DNA from: Nitrosarchaeum sp.
Lineage (GTDB): Archaea > Thermoproteota > Nitrososphaeria > Nitrososphaerales > Nitrosopumilaceae
DNA: 62,044 bases
Assembly: GCA_021414365.1 (NCBI GenBank)
Contig: JAIOOR010000014.1
Location: 1 to 62,044 of the forward strand
Reading direction: 5' to 3'
Made by a program: the position numbers and the translations under genes. Shown in pieces: positions 54,318-62,044 of this stretch (the stretch's first letter is position 1; the number at the start of each line of letters is the position of its first letter). The notes beneath the pieces were generated by a model that made no database searches, was not told where the DNA came from, and saw only the letters and a list, made by a program, of their open reading frames with translations.

Positions 54318-54455
54318 TTTTAAAAAATAATGGGTTTTAGAAATTTGCATGATTTGGATTGGAATAATTTTCAGATATTGTAATGATTTGATTGTTTAGA
54401 TCGATGATCGCATCTAAAAACAAATTTAAATTCATATTTTTTAGACAATTGGTAA

Positions 54456-54614
54456 TTGAGCATTAAAGAAATCATACAAGCTGCTAGCCAGTTGGGGCTT
54501 AGAATCAACAACCTAGAAGATTTGGATGAGAAAACTCTGAAAGAAATGCGACAAGCAATAATAGAATATGAAAAAAACAGGAATAACAATCACATAATTG
54601 ATTACATGTGGTAA
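54456..54614 (+). CDS. Small hypothetical protein, 52 aa
   Basis: The frame encodes MSIKEIIQAASQLGLRINNL and a charged helix (DEKTLKEMRQAIIEYEKNRN). It starts with TTG. The pattern is protein-like and coherent, but no family is recognised. It follows the Ehr operon after 138 bases of AT-rich DNA. Confidence 0.5.
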   Translation: MSIKEIIQAASQLGLRINNLEDLDEKTLKEMRQAIIEYEKNRNNNHIIDYMW

Positions 54615-54718
54615 GATCAATTTCAGATTTTCTTGTATCATACAAAAATTTTATTAGATTCAACGACCATAAATGTACGGAAGCTGGATGGTTCATAGAT
54701 CTCGATATTAGCAGGTGA
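54608..54718 (+). CDS. Possible micro-protein, 36 aa, low confidence
   Basis: A GTG-started frame overlaps the previous gene's stop and encodes SDFLVSYKNFIRFNDHKCTE and AGWFIDLDISR. The composition is protein-like, but the region also holds the inverted repeats at 54679-54772, so it could be chance. Confidence 0.25.
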   Translation: MVRSISDFLVSYKNFIRFNDHKCTEAGWFIDLDISR

Positions 54719-54772
54719 TTATTCTCTTACCAAGATATCCTATTCCACCGGAGAATAATCTATCTGGCTTCC
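54679..54772. other. Nested inverted repeat, possible structured RNA
   Basis: An outer pair GGAAGC (54679-54684) / GCTTCC (54767-54772) encloses a perfect 10-bp pair GATTATTCTC (54717-54726) / GAGAATAATC (54751-54760) with a 24-base loop. It does not fit a tRNA. It could be a terminator, an RNA element or a binding site. Confidence 0.4.
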
Positions 54773-54878
54773 AAAAATAGTACAAATGCAACAGATATAA
54801 TTTGAAATTAAAATTTAATTTTTTATCTGCTTAATGATAATCTGAATGTGCATTTCAAAGAAATATTTTTTGTTTTAA

Positions 54879-55043
54879 TCATTTCCAAGGATCTGTCTTT
54901 TCATCCCATGACTCTGCCCCTTTGAGTTCCTCTACAGAACTACTGTTTTTTATGTCTGCAAAAATGCATTCATCAGAACAGTGGCTAAGTAATGGATTTT
55001 TCATTATCTTTCCACATTTCTTGCAGAAATCACCCATACTCAT
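54879..55043 (-). CDS. Small zinc-binding protein, 54 aa
   Basis: The protein begins MSMGDFCKKCGKIMKNPLLS and continues HCSDECIFADIKNS, a four-cysteine knuckle like DUF-type Zn-binding micro-proteins, then an acidic Trp-containing tail (SWDEKTDPWK). A second ATG two codons later is an alternative start. Function unknown. Confidence 0.65.
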   Translation of the reverse strand: MSMGDFCKKCGKIMKNPLLSHCSDECIFADIKNSSSVEELKGAESWDEKTDPWK

Positions 55044-55160
55044 AAAATGACTTGAAGTTATAAACCCAATTCGCTGATTCTCATGAATGAGATCAAATAT
55101 TCGTATAGGGCATGGAGATCAGACTTAATACGATCCAATAGTAAAATATTATGTTAATAC

Positions 55161-55748
55161 ATGGATATTTCCACAGTAACAAGAAAGGCACATGTCCCAA
55201 AAAAGGAAAAAACGAGGACAGTGACGTTTAGGTTTCCTGAAAAAATTATTCAGGAAATTGAAACTGAAGCGATGCAGCGTGGAATATCACAAAACGTCTT
55301 GGTAAGACAAATTCTTGAAAAATTTGTCCAGTGGGACAGATTCGGAGACAAGATAGGCATGATACCGGTTCCAAAAGGAATATTGAAATCACTTGGGGTA
55401 AATCTGGAAGGAAGTGACATCAACATGATAGTAGAAATTTTAAAACCTGTCATAAAAGACAATGTCTTGTTTATGAAAGGCAAGTATGATCTGAAAAGAT
55501 GCATAGAGACATTAGAAGATTACATGCGTGCATCTGGAATGAAATCAGACCACAGAACAGAGGGTTCTTTGCATCACTTTATTGTACAGCATGAGCTTGG
55601 AATGACTTGGTCGTTGTTTACCGAGCAACTACTAAAGGAGATATTTCACGAGTTTTTGCCAGAAAAAAATGTAAAGACCCAGACAACAGAATCCACAGTC
55701 ATTACAACCATTGGCTTGGGGGCTGACTTTAATGAACATGATTATTAA
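55161..55748 (+). CDS. RHH-type regulator, paralogue 3 of 3
   Basis: The 195-residue protein has an N-terminal ribbon-helix-helix (RTVTFRFPEKIIQEIETEAM, SQNVLVRQILEKFV). Its C-terminal domain contains HHFIVQHELGMTWSLFTEQL, matching the paralogues at 16654 and 44569. It is convergent with a wHTH regulator gene eight bases away. It probably represses an unknown target in response to a signal sensed by the C-terminal domain. Confidence 0.82.
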   Translation: MDISTVTRKAHVPKKEKTRTVTFRFPEKIIQEIETEAMQRGISQNVLVRQILEKFVQWDRFGDKIGMIPVPKGILKSLGVNLEGSDINMIVEILKPVIKDNVLFMKGKYDLKRCIETLEDYMRASGMKSDHRTEGSLHHFIVQHELGMTWSLFTEQLLKEIFHEFLPEKNVKTQTTESTVITTIGLGADFNEHDY

Positions 55749-55756
55749 AAAAAGAA

Positions 55757-56086
55757 CTAGTTGTTGAGAATTAGCTCAACTTCTATTTGTCCATCATTGA
55801 ATGTGCTTTGAATTCCTCTGATCTTGCTTTTGTACAAAAAGAACTTTTTTCCTTCAACACTGATGTTGCCAGAGGTTGAAAGCAATTTGTTGTCATGAAG
55901 GGTCTGAATTCTTCTATACACTGTACTTATAGGAATTCCAGTCTCAGCAGTAATCTCTATTGCTGACTTTGGTTTGTGTATGGTGGATTCCAGAATGGAT
56001 CTACAGTATTTGTCAGATAGTACTTCAAGCAGACCGTCTTTTCTTTCAATTTCTTGGATTTTTAAGGCAGGTTGTAATACTTGCAT
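55757..56086 (-). CDS. Winged-helix regulator, paralogue of the one at 61648
   Basis: The 109-residue protein is an ArsR-like winged helix: VLSDKYCRSILESTIHKPKS, AIEITAETGIPISTVYRRIQ and a wing (EGKKFFLYKSKIRGIQ). The protein at 61648-61980 has the same layout and many identical residues (CRTIIASTIDRAKSAIEI). No metal-binding cysteine set is visible. The ligand and targets are unknown. Confidence 0.85.
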   Translation of the reverse strand: MQVLQPALKIQEIERKDGLLEVLSDKYCRSILESTIHKPKSAIEITAETGIPISTVYRRIQTLHDNKLLSTSGNISVEGKKFFLYKSKIRGIQSTFNDGQIEVELILNN

Positions 56087-56352
56087 AAACTGTATTGTTT
56101 GGCTTTTGATATAATGAGTAGGTACACGTTGTATTGCAATGCAAACAGAATAGTAAGATATAGATAAGATTTCACCGGTTATTGAAAAAACACTTGAAAC
56201 TGAACCTAATTTTCAGATTTATCTTAATGCCTTAGAAAAAAGACCATCAAATGAGCATGTGCAAATGAAAATAATATCTACCAACGCCACATATCATCTC
56301 AATTCATTAAAATTAGATATTTACAAGCCTGCAAAAACTAAATCGGAATAAT

Positions 56353-56425
56353 CATGTCCCGACCTTTGACAGAGTAAATATGTTCAATACATTTGACAGA
56401 ACCAAAATTAAACACATTATATTTT
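56353..56425 (+). repeat. Diverged intergenic repeat with TATA-like end, copy A
   Basis: The block begins CATGTCCCGACCTTTGACAG, runs through ATGTTCAAT and GAACCAAA and ends in ATTATATTTTC. It is about 70% alike by eye to 56795-56859. In copy B the ending lies 20-30 bases before a small zinc-ribbon gene, so it may be a promoter. Downstream of copy A no such gene is left. Confidence 0.5.
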
Positions 56426-56474
56426 CTTAAATGTAAAAAAGCATTGAAACCTTGATGGTTATTGATTATTTGAT

Positions 56475-56612
56475 TTAATTTGTTTGAAAAGCAATCATAT
56501 CACAGTCATCACAAACAGGTATTTTCTTTGAAGTTAATCCCATTTTAATCAGGTATTCCACACTTTGTGACAATTCAAAATATTCATTACAATTAGAACA
56601 AAGCAGATTCAT
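56475..56612 (-). CDS. Small zinc-ribbon protein, 45 aa
   Basis: The frame encodes MNLLCSNCNEYFELSQSVEY and then PVCDDCDMIAFQTN, two CxxC knuckles for one zinc. It lies in a 1-kb region that otherwise holds only repeats and micro-genes. Function unknown. Confidence 0.6.
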   Translation of the reverse strand: MNLLCSNCNEYFELSQSVEYLIKMGLTSKKIPVCDDCDMIAFQTN

Positions 56613-56794
56613 CAAATAATAATTTCACAAATATATCTTAAAGAACATGTGGTATTTTTTTGAACATACAAACCCCCCAGAGGGGAATACATCAAAAGAG
56701 ATGCGACATCTTCTGGAATCATCTATGATGTATAGTATTATCATTTTTCGTTAATGGATTGTTGTGTGAGTGAATAATTCACTCTGTTTAAAAT

Positions 56795-56859
56795 CATGCA
56801 CGACCCTTGACAGAAATAAGATGTTCAATCAACTTGATCGAACCAAACATTATATTTTC
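56795..56859 (+). repeat. Diverged intergenic repeat, copy B, likely promoter of the next gene
   Basis: The block begins CATGCACGACCCTTGACAGA and ends with ATTATATTTTC about 20-30 bases before the ATG at 56878, the right distance for the TATA box of a leaderless gene. A shorter third relative (CATGTCCCGACTCCGAACAC) starts at 56986. Confidence 0.5.
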
Positions 56860-56877
56860 ACCATTCTTCTAACATAC

Positions 56878-56970
56878 ATGGTTCGTTGTTCAAAATGTGG
56901 TAAAATAAACATCAAGTTTGTAGATAGATGTTCCAACTGTAATGCAAAAATTGATAAAAACAAAAAATAG
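56878..56970 (+). CDS. Tiny zinc-ribbon protein, 30 aa
   Basis: The ATG at 56878 begins MVRCSKCGKINIKFVDRCSN followed by CNAKIDKNKK, a complete CxxC...CxxC ribbon. The frame is open further upstream, but the added sequence overlaps the repeat/promoter block and lacks protein character. A TATA-like ATTATATTTTC is well placed. Confidence 0.65.
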   Translation: MVRCSKCGKINIKFVDRCSNCNAKIDKNKK

Positions 56971-57108
56971 ACTTTATGCTAACTTCATGTCCCGACTCCG
57001 AACACAGAGAAAATGCCCCATGAATCAAACATCACCTAGAATTTAGCGTCTATATCTCTGGCGTGAACTAAATAATTGAATTAAATAATTGACAAAGAAA
57101 CGAAATAT

Positions 57109-58245
57109 GTGTACTTTGATGCAGTGATTGCCGGTGGAAGTGTTGCAGGATTAATCTGTGCAAGAGAGATTGCCAGCAATAAGCACAGCGTGCTAGTAAT
57201 TGAAGAAGATTATGAGATTGGAACACCGGAGCATTGTGGAGGACTAGTAAGCACTGCAGGATTGGAAGATCTTGGAATAGTTCCATTTAGAAAAACTTTT
57301 GATCATATGATAGAATCTGCCAAAGTTCATGCACCAAATGGAAATAGTTTTTCAATAAATTCAAAAAAACAAAAGGTTGCAGAAATCAGCAGAAGAGAGT
57401 TAGACAAACAAATAGCACATCAAGCTCAAAAAAATGGCGCGGTAATCAAAGTAAGAACAAGTTTTCAAGAACTAACAGATGATGGAGTAAGAACAAGCGA
57501 AGGGGAAATAAAATACAAAATTTTTGTTGATGCAAGAGGAGTGTCATCGCTTATTCACAAAGACAGAACAGGAATTTTATCATCTGCCCAATACGAGATT
57601 TATGCGGATTGGATAAAGAAAGGAAAGGTGGAAGTGTTTTTTGATCAGGAAAAATATCCTGGATTTTTTGCATGGGTGATACCATCTGATGAAGGAAAAG
57701 GAAAGGTCGGAGTTGCAGGAAAAGGAATCAATGTCGTAGAAGCGATAGAAAAGTTTCTTGATGGGATTGGAAATTATTCAACAATTAGAAAAATTTATGC
57801 ACCGATTTGGATCAAAGGACCAATAGAGAAATTCATCGACGGAAAAACAGTGATTGTCGGAGATGCTGCAGGACAAGCAAAGCCAACTACTGCAGGCGGA
57901 ATTTATTCTAGTGGAATGGGCGGATTGTATGCAGGTCAAGCAATCTCAAAATTTTTAGAATCAAAAGACATTGCAGATCTTGAGGAGTATCAAAAAAGAT
58001 GGACAGAGAAATTTGGAAAGGAATTTGAAAAGCAGTTATTTGCAAGAAAAATTTTAGAAAGATTGGACAATAGCACAATCAACAAATTATTTGAATCAGT
58101 AACACCGGAAATCACAAAAGAGATTTCAGAAAAAGATGATTTTGACTTTCACACAGGATCCATAGTAAAATTACTTGGGATCAAAGGTTCAATCAAAACT
58201 GCCCAAGCCATAATTGGCGGAGAATTTAAAAAACTACTAAGTTGA
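57109..58245 (+). CDS. Geranylgeranyl reductase family FAD enzyme
   Basis: The 378-residue protein has an N-terminal FAD-binding fold (FDAVIAGGSVAGLICAREIA), the family's cysteine motif EHCGGLVS near residue 45 and a second flavin motif VIVGDAAGQAKPTTAGGIYS. It saturates the isoprenoid chains of archaeal lipids or quinones. The start is GTG. The preceding 138 bases hold a repeat relative and AT-rich promoter sequence. Confidence 0.9.
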   Translation: MYFDAVIAGGSVAGLICAREIASNKHSVLVIEEDYEIGTPEHCGGLVSTAGLEDLGIVPFRKTFDHMIESAKVHAPNGNSFSINSKKQKVAEISRRELDKQIAHQAQKNGAVIKVRTSFQELTDDGVRTSEGEIKYKIFVDARGVSSLIHKDRTGILSSAQYEIYADWIKKGKVEVFFDQEKYPGFFAWVIPSDEGKGKVGVAGKGINVVEAIEKFLDGIGNYSTIRKIYAPIWIKGPIEKFIDGKTVIVGDAAGQAKPTTAGGIYSSGMGGLYAGQAISKFLESKDIADLEEYQKRWTEKFGKEFEKQLFARKILERLDNSTINKLFESVTPEITKEISEKDDFDFHTGSIVKLLGIKGSIKTAQAIIGGEFKKLLS

Positions 58246-58271
58246 GTGTATAAATTCAAAGCAAGCTATAA

Positions 58272-58475
58272 ATGATGTTTGAAGAAAATTGTTGCATGTC
58301 ATCTACCATTTCATTACCAAAATGTAGTTGTTGTCACAGACATATTATGCCTAATGATAAATGTGTAAAATTCAATTGTCCAAATTGTGGCGAAATTCTA
58401 GTATGGAGATGTGAAAGTTGCAGAGAAGCCGCAAGAACATACACTTGTAGTTCATGTAATTTTCAGGGACCTTAG
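58272..58475 (+). CDS. Archaeal zinc-finger protein next to aEF-1beta
   Basis: The 67-residue protein has four knuckles (KCSCCHRH, NCPNCGE, RCESCRE, TCSSCNF), the layout of the small archaeal zinc-ribbon RNA-binding protein commonly encoded just before elongation factor 1-beta. It ends three bases before that gene. The start may be the ATG at 58272 or the later one at 58296 (MSSTISLPKC). Confidence 0.85.
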   Translation: MMFEENCCMSSTISLPKCSCCHRHIMPNDKCVKFNCPNCGEILVWRCESCREAARTYTCSSCNFQGP

Positions 58476-58478
58476 AAA

Positions 58479-58760
58479 TTGACTCAGTTACTATTAGTTA
58501 CTAAAATTCTCCCAACTGGAATGGATGTAGATCTCGATAAACTATCTGAAACAATCAAAAGTGCACTAAAAGAAGGAATACAAATGAAAAGACATGCAAA
58601 AGAACCATTGGCATTTGGGTTAGAATTTCTAAAGGCAGAATTTGTCCTTGAAGACAAAGAAGGTCAAATGGACTCGCTAGAAGATGCAGTAAAATCTGTA
58701 GAGGGCGTAAGTGAATTCGAAGTACTCAACATGAGTAGAATGTCAGTGGACATGAAATAG
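58479..58760 (+). CDS. ef1b: Elongation factor 1-beta (aEF-1beta)
   Basis: The 93-residue protein is the archaeal EF-1A nucleotide exchange factor: [40 protein letters not shown] and a C-terminal [11 protein letters not shown]. It recharges EF-1A with GTP during translation. The start is TTG. The order zinc finger, aEF-1beta, Cdc48 is a known archaeal arrangement. Confidence 0.93.
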   Translation: MTQLLLVTKILPTGMDVDLDKLSETIKSALKEGIQMKRHAKEPLAFGLEFLKAEFVLEDKEGQMDSLEDAVKSVEGVSEFEVLNMSRMSVDMK

Positions 58761-58768
58761 GTGATTTT

Positions 58769-60937
58769 TTGACACGCAAAGACGAACCTTTGCAAATGCG
58801 AGTTGGAGAAGCTAAACAAAGAGACGTTGGCAAAAAACGTGCAAGGATTGGACCAGAAGCTATGGATTTTCTCAAAGTGACACCGGGCGACATCATTGAA
58901 GTTATGGGTTCAAGAACTAGTTGCGCAGTTGTATGGCCAGCAGATGAAGATGAAAAAACTCCAGACATAGTTAGAATCGATGGACAGACAAGAAAAAATG
59001 TCGGCGCATCATTAAATGACATTGTAAAGATAAGAAAAGCAACATCAAAGGTTGCAAAATCAGTTATGCTAATACCAGTCAATGATTCTGTAACAGTTGA
59101 CAAAGAATTTACAGATTTTGTAAAAAACAGATTGAAAGGATTACCAATTACTCATGGAGATGAAATTTCTGTGATGATTTTGGGAAACTCTATGGACTTT
59201 AAGATCAGCAAGACATCTCCAAAAAACATTGTCAAAATAGACAGAGCGACAGTTCTTACAATTTCAGTAGGAGAATCAACAGATAGAAAAGCCAGAGTAA
59301 CTTATGAGGAGGTCGGTGGGCTTGGACATGAAATAAAATCAATGCGAGAAATTGTAGAATTGCCATTAAAACACCCAGAATTATTTGTAAGATTGGGAGT
59401 AGAGCCACATAGTGGAATCTTACTGTATGGTCCTCCGGGTTGTGGTAAGACACTGATTGCCAAAGTTCTTGCAAGTGAATCAGAGGCAAACATGTTTTCA
59501 ATTAACGGTCCGGAAATTATGAACAAGTATTACGGAGAGACAGAAGCAAAACTAAGGGACATCTTCAAAGAAGCAAAAGACAATTCTCCAAGCATAATAT
59601 TTATCGATGAGATTGATGCCATTGCTCCAAAAAGAGAAGAGGCGTACGGCGATGTTGAAAAAAGAGTCGTTGCTCAATTATTGGCTCTGATGGATGGACT
59701 AAATGACAGAGGAAACGTAATTGTTCTTGGAGCAACCAACAGACCAGAAAGTATTGATCCTGCACTAAGAAGACCAGGAAGATTTGACAGAGAGTTTGAG
59801 ATATCAGTTCCAAACGAAGATGGCAGACTAGAGATTCTTATCATTCACACAAGAGGAATGCCAGTAGCAGACGATGTAGATCTTAAAGACTTGGCATCAG
59901 AATTGCACGGATATACTGGTGCTGATATCAAATCACTTTGCAGAGAAGCTGCATTAAAGGCGATTCGACGTTATCTTCCTGAAATAGATCTTGAAACTGA
60001 AAAAATATCATCAGACGTACTAGAGTCAATGGAAATAAAATTAGTCGATTTTTACGATGCAATGCACGATGTCATACCAACTGCAATGAGGGAATTTTAT
60101 GTGGAAAGACCAAAAGTTTGGTGGCATGACGTTGGCGGTTTGGAGAATGTCAAAAAATCATTGACAGATAACCTGATTGTTGCAATGAAAGAGCCAAGCA
60201 AGTTTACTAAAATGGGAATCAGACCTCCAAAGGGGGCATTAATTTATGGACCTCCGGGTTGTGGCAAGACATTGATTGCAAGGGCGCTTGCTACTGAGAC
60301 TGGAGCCAACATGATTTTGGTAAAAGGTCCAGAAATTCTTTCAAAGTGGATTGGAGAATCTGAAAAAGCAGTAAGAGAAATTTTCAGAAAGGCAAAAACA
60401 TCATCACCATGTGTTGTAATTTTTGATGAGCTTGATTCACTTGCACGCTACAAGGTAGGAGAAGGCGGTGTAGGCGAGACGGTTCTCAGCCAACTGCTAA
60501 CAGAGATTGAGGAGGGAACATCGTCAAGAGTGGTAGTAATAGGAATTACAAACAGACCAGATGTACTAGACACATCATTGCTCAGAACAGGAAGATTGGA
60601 TTTAGTGCTATATGTTGCACCTCCAGACGATAAAGGAAGATTAGAGATAATCAAAATTCTAACAAAGAAGATGCCACTTGCAAGTGATGTCAAACTAGAA
60701 GAGATTGCAGTTGCCACTCAAAATTACACAGGAGCTGATTTGGCGGCACTTTGCAGAGAAGCTGCAGTTCAAGCAATGAGAAACAACAATGCAAAAATTT
60801 CCAGTTCAGACTTTGCAAACGGTATGAAACAAGTAAGACCATCAATTACCAAAGAGGTGGATCAATGGTACAACACCATAAGAGAAAGTATATCTAACGT
60901 AGTACCCAAGTCAGGAGATAAATCATTTTACGGATAG
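58769..60937 (+). CDS. cdc48: Cdc48/VCP-type AAA ATPase
   Basis: The 722-residue protein has an N domain (1-170) and two AAA modules with Walker A GPPGCGKT at 221-228 and 494-501, Walker [11 protein letters not shown] and DELDSLARY, and arginine fingers. It unfolds proteins and may feed the 20S proteasome. The last residues, SFYG, end in the hydrophobic-Tyr-X (HbYX) pattern used to dock on the proteasome. The start is TTG, eight bases after aEF-1beta. Confidence 0.95.
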   Translation: MTRKDEPLQMRVGEAKQRDVGKKRARIGPEAMDFLKVTPGDIIEVMGSRTSCAVVWPADEDEKTPDIVRIDGQTRKNVGASLNDIVKIRKATSKVAKSVMLIPVNDSVTVDKEFTDFVKNRLKGLPITHGDEISVMILGNSMDFKISKTSPKNIVKIDRATVLTISVGESTDRKARVTYEEVGGLGHEIKSMREIVELPLKHPELFVRLGVEPHSGILLYGPPGCGKTLIAKVLASESEANMFSINGPEIMNKYYGETEAKLRDIFKEAKDNSPSIIFIDEIDAIAPKREEAYGDVEKRVVAQLLALMDGLNDRGNVIVLGATNRPESIDPALRRPGRFDREFEISVPNEDGRLEILIIHTRGMPVADDVDLKDLASELHGYTGADIKSLCREAALKAIRRYLPEIDLETEKISSDVLESMEIKLVDFYDAMHDVIPTAMREFYVERPKVWWHDVGGLENVKKSLTDNLIVAMKEPSKFTKMGIRPPKGALIYGPPGCGKTLIARALATETGANMILVKGPEILSKWIGESEKAVREIFRKAKTSSPCVVIFDELDSLARYKVGEGGVGETVLSQLLTEIEEGTSSRVVVIGITNRPDVLDTSLLRTGRLDLVLYVAPPDDKGRLEIIKILTKKMPLASDVKLEEIAVATQNYTGADLAALCREAAVQAMRNNNAKISSSDFANGMKQVRPSITKEVDQWYNTIRESISNVVPKSGDKSFYG

Positions 60938-60939
60938 AT

Positions 60940-61236
60940 ATGGCAATACCACTAAAAAATTTAATGCATGAAAAAATCAAGGAGATGAATTCCCTTACAG
61001 ATATTGAGCTGTACAAGGCCATGACAAAAGACGGCATGATTATTGCAGAAGACAGATTCAATAAACTGTTATTGGATCTTGAAATTTTGGGATTGATCAA
61101 AGTTGCATGGATAACAAAAGAAGCACGTAGAATTGAGATAGTCACAATAAAAGAAGAGATAGATATAGTTGATGAACAAAATCAAGAGATGATGGAAAAA
61201 GACTATGAAGCCAGCTTTCCTGGTTTTGAAAAATAA
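60940..61236 (+). CDS. Small wHTH-like protein coupled to cdc48
   Basis: The 98-residue protein has a winged-helix pattern (KEMNSLTDIELYKAMTKDGM, FNKLLLDLEILGLIKVAWIT) and an acidic C-terminus. It starts two bases after the cdc48 stop and is surely co-transcribed. Function unknown; DNA binding is inferred. Confidence 0.75.
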   Translation: MAIPLKNLMHEKIKEMNSLTDIELYKAMTKDGMIIAEDRFNKLLLDLEILGLIKVAWITKEARRIEIVTIKEEIDIVDEQNQEMMEKDYEASFPGFEK

Positions 61237-61290
61237 TTAAATTTTTACAAATAAATTTCAGAAATTAAAAAAATAATTCATAGAAGAGAA

Positions 61291-61533
61291 TTATTGGCCA
61301 GCTTGTTCTCGGACTTTTTTTGCAATATCCCCAAACGGATCAGTGTGCCATTTTTCTTTGTTTAGCTGAGCCCCCAAACCTGATGGTGATGCAAAAGAGC
61401 CTTGCTCTGTTGCAGGTGCTGGAACTACGTCCTTTGGAATATGTGCTTGCTGTTGTTGAGTTCCGTAGACTATTGCACCGGCTATTGCTGCTACCCCGAT
61501 TGCAATTCCTACGTATACCATGTAATTTGACAT
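61291..61533 (-). CDS. Single-span membrane protein, 80 aa
   Basis: One N-terminal span (VYVGIAIGVAAIAGAIVYGT) is followed by a Gln/His/Pro-rich tail (QQQQAHIPKDVVPAPATEQG) and a polar end. No family is recognised. It is convergent with the cdc48-linked gene. Confidence 0.65.
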   Translation of the reverse strand: MSNYMVYVGIAIGVAAIAGAIVYGTQQQQAHIPKDVVPAPATEQGSFASPSGLGAQLNKEKWHTDPFGDIAKKVREQAGQ

Positions 61534-61647
61534 TAATCAGTACATATGAAAATTGTATAAATCGAGTTGGTTTGCATTGCACTCACTTTTAAAAAACATT
61601 TGTTTTGTTTAATTTTTTATAGTACAGACATCAAGATATTTTGAAAT

Positions 61648-61980
61648 TTGGAATTCAGAAAAATATATGATGAGAGAAAAGAAAAATTCCTATTTGTTTT
61701 GGCAGATAAAATATGCAGGACGATAATTGCATCTACGATAGATAGAGCCAAATCAGCCATTGAAATTAGCAATGAGAATAACATTTCAGTAGCAACGGTA
61801 TATAGAAAGCTGGAAATTTTATTAAACAACAAAATTATCACCCCATCAGCTATTATTTCAAAAGAGGGCAAGAAGATATTTTTTTACAAAGCCCACATAT
61901 CCCACATACAGACATGCTTTGACATTAATGGAATAGAAGTAAAAATATCAAATTTCCCAAAAATACAAGAAAACAATTAG
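61648..61980 (+). CDS. Winged-helix regulator, paralogue of the one at 55757
   Basis: The 110-residue protein (LADKICRTIIASTIDRAKSA, ISVATVYRKLEILLNNKIIT, EGKKIFFYKAHISHIQ) is an ArsR-like winged helix matching the 55757 gene in layout and many residues. The TTG at 61648 is the only start that fits the frame. Targets unknown. Confidence 0.82.
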   Translation: MEFRKIYDERKEKFLFVLADKICRTIIASTIDRAKSAIEISNENNISVATVYRKLEILLNNKIITPSAIISKEGKKIFFYKAHISHIQTCFDINGIEVKISNFPKIQENN

Positions 61981-62044
61981 ATGCAAATTAAATTCACATA
62001 TCAATAAATTTATTTTAAATTTGTTGGAATTCTTGTATTTGTGG

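Noticed and set aside
54679-54772. tRNA gene
   Set aside because: A 7-bp acceptor-like end can be drawn, but no T-arm, anticodon arm or TTCRA loop fits on either strand.
56170-56351. Plus-strand open frame containing EKTLETEPNFQIYLNALE
   Set aside because: It has no acceptable start codon before its middle and no recognisable family.
1-62044. Mobile elements, integrases, rRNA
   Set aside because: No transposase, integrase, terminal repeat or rRNA segment was recognised on reading both strands.

Overview
The window looks like chromosomal DNA of an ammonia-oxidising-type archaeon of the Nitrososphaeria (Thaumarchaeota), most like the marine or freshwater Nitrosopumilus/Nitrosarchaeum group. 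The reasons are the AT-rich sequence, archaeal information genes (TFB, aEF-1beta, TruD, Pth2, Cdc48), a geranylgeranyl reductase, a PEFG-CTERM surface protein, many tiny zinc-ribbon proteins, plastocyanin-like copper proteins and frequent TTG/GTG or apparently leaderless starts. I saw no rRNA, tRNA, CRISPR array, transposase or integrase. The lineage is inferred from gene content, not from a marker tree.

Layout. 0-9 kb: a cut-off gene at the left edge, a MscS channel (probably interrupted by a homopolymer indel), a KamA-type radical-SAM aminomutase next to glutamine synthetase, a receiver protein, a Kef/Nap-type antiporter and a four-CBS protein. 9-18 kb: small conserved proteins, a YyaL-type thioredoxin-domain protein, an overlapping run of three tiny zinc ribbons with a secreted protein, a divergent dps/Fur-family pair with two palindromic operators, an RHH regulator and a nitroreductase. 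18-26 kb: a DUF302 protein, a PAC2 protein and an apparent iron-uptake group (FTR1 permease overlapping a HyuA-like gene, a PEFG-CTERM protein sharing the FTR1 outer domain, and a His-rich secreted protein). 27-37 kb: mixed metabolic, RNA and membrane genes.

37.5-44 kb is a metal (copper) island: a Cys-rich membrane protein, a DMT exporter, a cupredoxin-like protein, a YHS-CopA ATPase, a divergent HTH-TRASH regulator, a Met-rich cupredoxin and DUF302. The same palindrome, TTTACA-NN-TGTAAA, lies between copA and the regulator and again before the Met-rich cupredoxin, so one small copper regulon is likely.

46.6-54.3 kb holds the most unusual system: a six-gene operon of overlapping or abutting genes encoding a membrane complex built like group 4 [NiFe] hydrogenase and complex I (HyfB, HyfC, HyfE, HyfF, fused HyfG, HyfI). 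All four cysteine ligands of the Ni-Fe site are replaced in the large subunit, while the proton-channel residues and the small-subunit iron-sulfur ligands remain. The small subunit also carries a half-ferredoxin domain with exactly the four cysteines of one cluster. This fits an energy-converting hydrogenase-related (Ehr) ion pump that is not a hydrogenase; its electron donor and acceptor cannot be told from the sequence. A TFB gene sits directly upstream. 54.3-62 kb has micro-genes, a third RHH paralogue, two wHTH paralogues, a geranylgeranyl reductase and the zinc-finger/aEF-1beta/Cdc48 block.

Three genes are each restored by adding one base to an A/T homopolymer (near 1470, 14815 and 16665). 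This may be systematic under-calling in the assembly rather than biology.
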